DNA of 64,000 bases from Calothrix sp. MO_167.B12 (GTDB lineage: Bacteria > Cyanobacteriota > Cyanobacteriia > Cyanobacteriales > Nostocaceae), in NCBI GenBank assembly GCA_030066045.1, contig JASJCJ010000008.1, positions 25,921 to 89,920 on the forward strand, read 5' to 3'. Positions 59,337 to 64,000 of this stretch are shown here, piece by piece. How positions within the stretch are numbered: position 1 is the stretch's first letter; every line of letters begins with the position of its first letter. The notes below the pieces were generated by a model that saw only the letters and a list, made by a program, of their open reading frames with translations, searched no databases and was not told the DNA's origin. A program made the translations under genes and the position numbers.

Positions 59337-60018
59337 AATATTTGACCCTATGATTTGATGTGTCTTTTTCTATAAATGTCTTCCATGCAAAGCATCTAGT
59401 TTTCGTATTTTAACTGACAAAAAAAGACACTATATTAACTGTCTATAAATAAGCACTAATAAAGACTGATTCTGACGTTCAATTTCAGTGAAAAAACAAG
59501 GACAAAATAAAATTTGTCACATGGAGGATATTCTGATAAATTTAATGATCAAGTGTGAGCGATCGCTCTTATCTGGGAAATAATCTATTGCTTGATTACA
59601 AGCATGGGTTAAAAACTGCTGTAAATACTGAGTTTTGGTGGGATATGCCGTGGAAGAGGGAAGCTAGGCTGGAACTTGAATTGAGTTTGATACTCAAGTG
59701 GCGGTACGCATACAGCCCTCCGGGCATTCAAGAAACGCACAGCATATCCGTTGGCGTAGCCGCCCGCTCAAGGGCTAGGATTCAGCTATGCCGCAGGCTT
59801 ATCACCTTTTAACAAGGGGAACTGGAAGCGGTGGGGGCAACAGTTTGGGTAGGTAATAGATAAAGGAAAACCAACCCAAATCATTGGCAAAACAAGTAGT
59901 CAGAGGTACTGGGTTAGAAGTAATTGAGTAGTGAAGGGAAAAGATTGGTTACGGAATAGGACATCTGTAAGTTGTAGTTTAATGTGTCCTTAACATCACA
60001 CAAAAATGATGAAATGAA
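59337..60018. other. Intergenic with possible decayed coding remnants
   Basis: A HIP1 site lies at 59559. Short broken coding-like pieces are readable, for example GELEAVGATVWVGNR near 59820-59863 and SLAKQVVRGTGLEVIE near 59881-59930 in another frame. CATACAGCCCTCCGGGCATTC and neighbouring palindromes near 59710-59800 look like repeats. No intact gene is supported. Confidence 0.35.
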
Positions 60019-60465
60019 ATGAAATCTACACTCAAATATTCTGTACGTAGTATTCTCCCTATTCTAATATTGACAAGCTTAGTGTCAGGTATAGGAGAAT
60101 TGAGTTTTAGCAATCGTGCAACAGCTGAAACTGTTGCACCTCCTACCTCTACCTCGGAAATAACTTTACCAGAAGCAATAAAAATGGTGCGCGGACATGC
60201 ATCTAAACATTATGGTGTGTCGAGAAAACGGTGGCGTTGTCGCGACTTTTATTACGATAGAAGAGACCCTACAAGACCAAGAAGAAGACCAAGAAGAATA
60301 CAACAAGATTGCCGCGCTACAGTTGAAGTAACACCCAAGACTTTTGGTTGGGTAATGGTAGTTAGCGGGATCAAGCGAGAACCAACTTATGACCGTGGAT
60401 ACAGTCATGTGAAAATCACATACCATGTAACTAAAAGTGGTCGCCTTACTGTTGTAGATCCATAG
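60019..60465 (+). CDS. Small exported basic hypothetical protein
   Basis: 148 residues with a signal peptide (hydrophobic part LPILILTSLVSGIGELSF, likely cut after ATAETV). The middle is very basic (RRDPTRPRRRPRRIQQD) between two cysteines, and the end has strands (VMVVSGIKREPTYDRGYSHV). No named domain is recognised. Upstream, ATGAAATGAAATGAAAT repeats surround the start; the third ATG is used. Function unknown. Confidence 0.65.
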   Translation: MKSTLKYSVRSILPILILTSLVSGIGELSFSNRATAETVAPPTSTSEITLPEAIKMVRGHASKHYGVSRKRWRCRDFYYDRRDPTRPRRRPRRIQQDCRATVEVTPKTFGWVMVVSGIKREPTYDRGYSHVKITYHVTKSGRLTVVDP

Positions 60466-60496
60466 AAGGAACTATACTCTAAACGGATTAATGATT

Positions 60497-60597
60497 GTAG
60501 GTTGGGTTGAGGAACGTAGACCCGAAGGGGCTTCTCGCAGAGTAACCCAACAAAAACCTACTTGCTGTTGGGTTTCACTTCGTTCAACCCAACCTAC
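60497..60597. repeat. GTAGGTTGGGTT inverted-repeat element, copy 3
   Basis: Begins GTAGGTTGGGTTGAGGAACG and ends TTCAACCCAACCTAC, so the arms pair. Related to 7493, 9459 and the nested copy near 20575. Confidence 0.7.
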
Positions 60598-60738
60598 GAA
60601 AAGTTAAGTTTTTAGCCGTTGGGAGTATAATCAGGCGAGCGATGTAGCGACCTGATTATCTAATGTTGACACTCCCCATGGCAGAACCTAGAAAAGGAAA
60701 ATAATTTTTGAGTGCAGTCCGGAATGCTGTGTTTAGAC

Positions 60739-60904
60739 AGGACTTACGCAATTGTCACAATCGGTAATTGGTGCGTGATGTTACACGTCTGATTGCTAGG
60801 TTAAAATATTCTCGCAACGTCACGCAACGGCAATAATGCGGGCAGAAAATCTACACCGCATTTTGCCTCCCCTACAGAAAAAATATGCCAGTTGCGTAAG
60901 TCCT
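60739..60904 (-). repeat. MITE-like element with AGGACTTACGCAA ends, copy 3
   Basis: 166 bp, inverted relative to the copies at 4410 and 20205. Both ends are intact (AGGACTTACGCAA and TTGCGTAAGTCCT). Confidence 0.85.
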
Positions 60905-61197
60905 ATTAGACTTTGTAGTTCACTACAACAAGCAATGGTCATTAATTAATTTAAATCTCCCATTCAAAATTTCTATGCATATCACCACACTGGTAAAACG
61001 GTGTGGTTTTTATATTTAGCTAATAGTTATGAAATTAAATCCTTAACAACCACTTTGCAAGTGATAAATCAACTAGTGATTCTAAAACAACAGTGTTTTC
61101 AAAACTTTGTTGCAGATATTTGCTGTAAACTCTACCATGAATTGGTGAATATTTCGGATGATAATAATTACCTGGTCATTGACGGTATGGAGGATAA

Positions 61198-62004
61198 ATG
61201 AGGCAAGATAAGGGATACACACTCGCCACCGGGGAATCAGGCGCATATCGCTTACAAATTCTCAATTCAATCCACCAACCTACTACCGAGTTTTTACTCT
61301 TAAGGGCAGGACTATCACAGGGAATGCGTGTAGCCGATATTGGCTGCGGTACAGGGAATGTCTCTTTTTTGATGGCATCTAAAGTTGGGCTTAGTGGTTC
61401 AGTGTGTGGTGTAGATGTGAGCTCGGCACAGCTAGATGTAGCCCGCTCCCAAGCAACAGTTCTCAACAGAAGCAATGTAACATTTACCTGTGGCAGTGCC
61501 TATGATACGGGATTACCTAAAGAATCTTTTGATTTAGTTTACTGCCGCTTTTTGTTGATGCATCTCAATCGCCCTGGCGATGCGCTTCGAGAAATGCGTG
61601 AACTCCTCAAGCCCGGTGGATTGCTTGTGTGTGAAGAAGCAGATTTTAGCACGGCTTTTTGTGAACCATCTTCTTCTGCCCATGACCGTTGTTATGAAAT
61701 GCTAATTGCCCTGTCAAAAGAAAGAGGTCACAACTTTTGTATGGGAACCATACTCTATCAGCTTTTCCACTCTGCTGGGTTTACCACGACTCAAATGTCT
61801 TTTGTGCAGCCTGTTATAGTACGTGGAGAGAATAAGCGTCTTGTAGATTTGTCACTGATGGAGGCAAGAAAGGCTCTAATTGAAGCTGGAGTGACAACGC
61901 CATCCGAAATTGACCAAACAGCTACTCAATTAAAAGAACTGGCTTTGGACGAAACCACAATCTTTGGCTTTGCTCGTGTAACACAAGTCTGGGCAAGAAA
62001 ATAA
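61198..62004 (+). CDS. Class I SAM-dependent methyltransferase
   Basis: 268 residues. SAM-binding motif I is VADIGCGTGNVSF (about 43-55), followed by GVDVSSAQLDVARSQA (motif II acidic residue) and FDLVYCRFLLMHLNRPGDAL with LLKPGGLLVCEEADF (motif III and post III). This is the UbiE/methyltransferase-11/25 type. The target, a small molecule or lipid, is not deducible. A 66-codon AT-rich frame ends in an ATGA overlap at its start but is not convincing as a gene. Confidence 0.85.
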   Translation: MRQDKGYTLATGESGAYRLQILNSIHQPTTEFLLLRAGLSQGMRVADIGCGTGNVSFLMASKVGLSGSVCGVDVSSAQLDVARSQATVLNRSNVTFTCGSAYDTGLPKESFDLVYCRFLLMHLNRPGDALREMRELLKPGGLLVCEEADFSTAFCEPSSSAHDRCYEMLIALSKERGHNFCMGTILYQLFHSAGFTTTQMSFVQPVIVRGENKRLVDLSLMEARKALIEAGVTTPSEIDQTATQLKELALDETTIFGFARVTQVWARK

Positions 62005-62400
62005 ATAATACTGATTGTTACGAATCCGGTTTGAATATTGAAAACAATTAGGTATCTGTAGGGTGTGTTATGACGCTAGTCTAATGCACAGGAACCCTTA
62101 TATAATGGTGCGTTACGCTACCCTGCGGGAACGCTAAAAGCGAACGCGACAACACACCCTACGTATATTTCTGATTACCAACTGGTAAGCGATCGCCCAA
62201 TACCGCCATTCGAGCGAGGAAAGTTTTATGCATCCAAAGACAAATAGCGATCGCTTACCATCTCCTCGTACTTTGCTACAATTCCCTTGCCCCAAGAGCG
62301 CGTGCATTATGCCCCAAGTGCTAAACCCTACGAACCTCCAAATTATTTAATTTTGTAACAAGTTGTGTTGGGTAATTTTGGTGGATGTGAGGGCTGAAAG
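62005..62400. repeat. Repeat-bearing stretch before the CRISPR leader
   Basis: An inverted-repeat element runs from GTAGGGTGTGTTATGACGC (62058) to AACACACCCTAC (62162). A second pair, GGTAAGCGATCGC (62184-62196) and GCGATCGCTTACC (62248-62260), encloses a 51-nt loop with a HIP1 site in each arm. No gene seen. Confidence 0.6.
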
Positions 62401-62690
62401 TGCTTTCACACCTGTGTTGTGGCGATTGTAACTTATTGTAAATAATAGTCTAAAAATGTCGCAGAGAGGAGGATGAATAATGGACGAGTAAATCTTTGTT
62501 AATTAAAGAAAAAGATTGTTTTTTCCCTTGACTCGTGACTGTTTTTCGATAATATAAGGTTATATAATGTTTTTTAGTGCCATCTATTTTTACGAATGTG
62601 TACTGAATCTCTAAATTACATCACTGCTTCTGTAGATTGGCGCAACTGCACCTTGAAAAGTTACTACAGCAATAGTTTCCAATGGGTAGG
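62401..62690 (+). promoter_or_regulatory. CRISPR leader
   Basis: AT-rich, gene-free DNA on the side of the array where all repeats are intact. It contains CTTGACTCGTGACTG near 62527 and AT-rich -10-like stretches (AATATAAGG, TATATAATG) shortly after, consistent with a promoter reading into the array. The leader side is inferred from the repeat handle and from decay at the far end. Confidence 0.55.
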
Positions 62691-63867
62691 GTCTTAGACC
62701 ACCTTTTCCCCGCAAGGGGACGGAAACGCGATAGAAGACAAACTTATCGAAGTTGACAAATTGAGTCTTAGACCACCTTTTCCCCGCAAGGGGACGGAAA
62801 CGCTGTAGATTGAAATGGTGTTTTCTGTTCTGAAAACTGTCTTAGACCACCTTTTCCCCGCAAGGGGACGGAAACGTCATTTCCCTGCTAGAGAGAATCT
62901 CAGACATTATCCGAGAGTCTTAGACCACCTTTTCCCCGCAAGGGGACGGAAACGGTCATACTCGCGTATGAGCCCATGAGCTTCTTGGGCTCTGTTGTCT
63001 TAGACCACCTTTTCCCCGCAAGGGGACGGAAACCAAACTCTGAATATCCATCTACAGCTGCAGCGGGTGCTGCAGTTGCAAGTCTTAGACCACCTTTTCC
63101 CCGCAAGGGGACGGAAACTTTACATGTAAATTTATTGCAAGCTACAATCGCAAAACTGTCTTAGACCACCTTTTCCCCGCAAGGGGACGGAAACTTCGAT
63201 CTCCTCCTTAGATAGCAAGCGGATGTCCGCTTTTCCAAGTCTTAGACCACCTTTTCCCCGCAAGGGGACGGAAACATTTGTAGAAAACTCCATTTTCGGT
63301 CTCTTTGATGACCTCAATGTCTTAGACCACCTTTTCCCCGCAAGGGGACGGAAACTTTTCCATGTGGTGGACGGCCATCCCAGTCGCCGCTTCTCGAAGT
63401 CTTAGACCACCTTTTCCCCGCAAGGGGACGGAAACATTAACCACCCTTGGGGCTCATAAATGACTTGCGGGTTATGTCTTAGACCACCTTTTCCCCGCAA
63501 GGGGACGGAAACAATGGACAACAAAGTTGTCCATACAGCCAAAATATTAGTCTTAGACCACCTTTTCCCCGCAAGGGGACGGAAACCTTTGTTGTCCATT
63601 ACTGAGACATTTTTGTGCCTGCTCTAGTCTTAGACCACCTTTTCCCCGCAAGGGGACGGAAACCTCTTATCCTGCGTCAGAATTAAGTTTACTGATTCTA
63701 CACAGGTCTTAGACCACTTTTTCCCCGCAAGGGGACGGAAACGTTTTTGTACCTGTGTGGTACGGAAGGGAGTTTTAAAAACGTCTTAGACCACCTTTTC
63801 CCCGCAAGGGGACGGAAACAAAATACATGCGGTCGGCCAAAAAAACTTCCTTTATGTAAGGTCTTAG
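62691..63867 (+). CRISPR. CRISPR array, 15 full repeats plus an 8-bp terminal fragment
   Basis: The 37-bp repeat starts GTCTTAGACCACC, has an inner CCCC-GCAA-GGGG hairpin and ends GGGGACGGAAAC. Repeats start at 62691, 62765, 62839, 62917, 62997, 63082, 63158, 63239, 63319, 63399, 63476, 63550, 63627, 63706 and 63783. Spacers are 37-48 bp. Repeat 14 has one C-to-T change, and the array ends with GTCTTAGA at 63860-63867. A decayed right end and the GGAAAC handle give plus-strand transcription. The form (CTTTTCCCC, GGGGAC, GAAAC) resembles cyanobacterial type III-B-associated repeats. No cas gene lies in the window. Confidence 0.97.
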
Positions 63868-64000
63868 AGGATGTTTGAAAAGTATGTTTATTAACATTAA
63901 AACCTCCCAAACCTAACCCCCCTATCCCCCCTTCCCTACAAGAAAATGGGGGTTTCAAAGACTCTCTCTTACTAGGAGAGAGGTTTACCAGAGAGGTTTT
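63868..64000. other. Repeat-like DNA cutting off the array
   Basis: Directly after the 8-bp repeat fragment comes GGATGTTTGAAAAGTATG, then a CCCCCCTATCCCCCCTTCCC block and an AGGAGAGAGGTTT stretch at the window end. It looks like dispersed intergenic or insertion-element DNA rather than a gene. Confidence 0.45.

Noticed and set aside
59555..59812. 85-codon plus-strand frame
   Set aside because: The second half is palindromic repeat DNA and no family is recognised; treated as a possible remnant only.
61001..61201. 66-codon frame ending in an ATGA overlap with the methyltransferase
   Set aside because: GTG start without ribosome site, AT-driven composition and no recognisable domain. The overlap alone is not enough.
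63664..63782. Possible overlap of spacers 13 and 14 (CTACACAG and CTGTGTGG)
   Set aside because: The match is only seven of eight bases and does not extend; chance level.
62900..63958. Minus-strand and plus-strand frames across the CRISPR array
   Set aside because: They are translations of the 37-bp repeat (for example FRPLAGKRWSK each time) joined through spacers.
1..64000. tRNA, rRNA, tmRNA genes
   Set aside because: Reading the gene-free stretches by eye found no cloverleaf with a GGTTCRANNCC-type T-arm. A covariance search would be needed to exclude them fully.

Overview
The window comes from a filamentous, probably heterocyst-forming cyanobacterium. The beta' subunit of RNA polymerase is split into rpoC1 and rpoC2, HIP1 octamers (GCGATCGC) are common, there are tandem heptamer repeats (STRR type), a desC-desA-desB desaturase set, a BciB-type 8-vinyl reductase, and many dispersed palindromic repeats of the Nostocales kind. 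The genus cannot be fixed from the sequence alone.

Layout. 1-10 kb: repeat-rich DNA, a peroxiredoxin-like gene, a small HExxH protein with a repeat-derived tail, aspartate kinase (lysC), a GH116 glucosidase and a PfkB kinase. 10-20 kb: cobS, a DUF3352 protein, a secreted pentapeptide protein, a secreted Tyr/Arg repeat protein, a bactofilin-like membrane protein, and a directly abutting saccharopine-dehydrogenase-like / FAD-oxidoreductase pair. 20.8-24.5 kb: desC, desA and desB on the minus strand. 24.5-30 kb: a methionine gamma-lyase-like gene, a GxxExxY gene lying between long inverted repeats, bciB, a PspA-family gene followed by a frame-broken WD40/J-domain gene, and a GIY-YIG protein. 30.9-43.2 kb: a cellulose synthase cluster on the minus strand (beta-barrel protein, TPR protein, GH8, BcsB, BcsA) with a divergent lipoprotein. 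44-47.4 kb: a coiled-coil membrane protein, rpsT and tatD. 48-58.4 kb: rpoB, rpoC1 and rpoC2, with an unusually long, repeat-filled rpoB-rpoC1 gap and a clear terminator after rpoC2. 58.4-62 kb: two small secreted proteins and a methyltransferase. 62.7-63.87 kb: a CRISPR array of 15 full repeats with no cas gene in view.

How the parts work together. The bcs cluster holds a c-di-GMP-responsive synthase (PilZ), BcsB, an endoglucanase, a periplasmic TPR scaffold and a separate outer-membrane barrel. The last two look like a BcsC divided into two translationally coupled genes. The three desaturases act in series on membrane lipids (delta-9, delta-12, omega-3).

The best material for a second look is the CRISPR array, where neighbouring spacers 11 and 12 overlap as reverse complements and rebuild 63 bp of an invader containing a TAATG gene junction, and where many spacers contain inverted repeats. 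Next are the GxxExxY cassette bounded by 27-bp inverted repeats, the tandem hairpin elements inside the rpoB-rpoC1 operon, and several other inverted-repeat element families.
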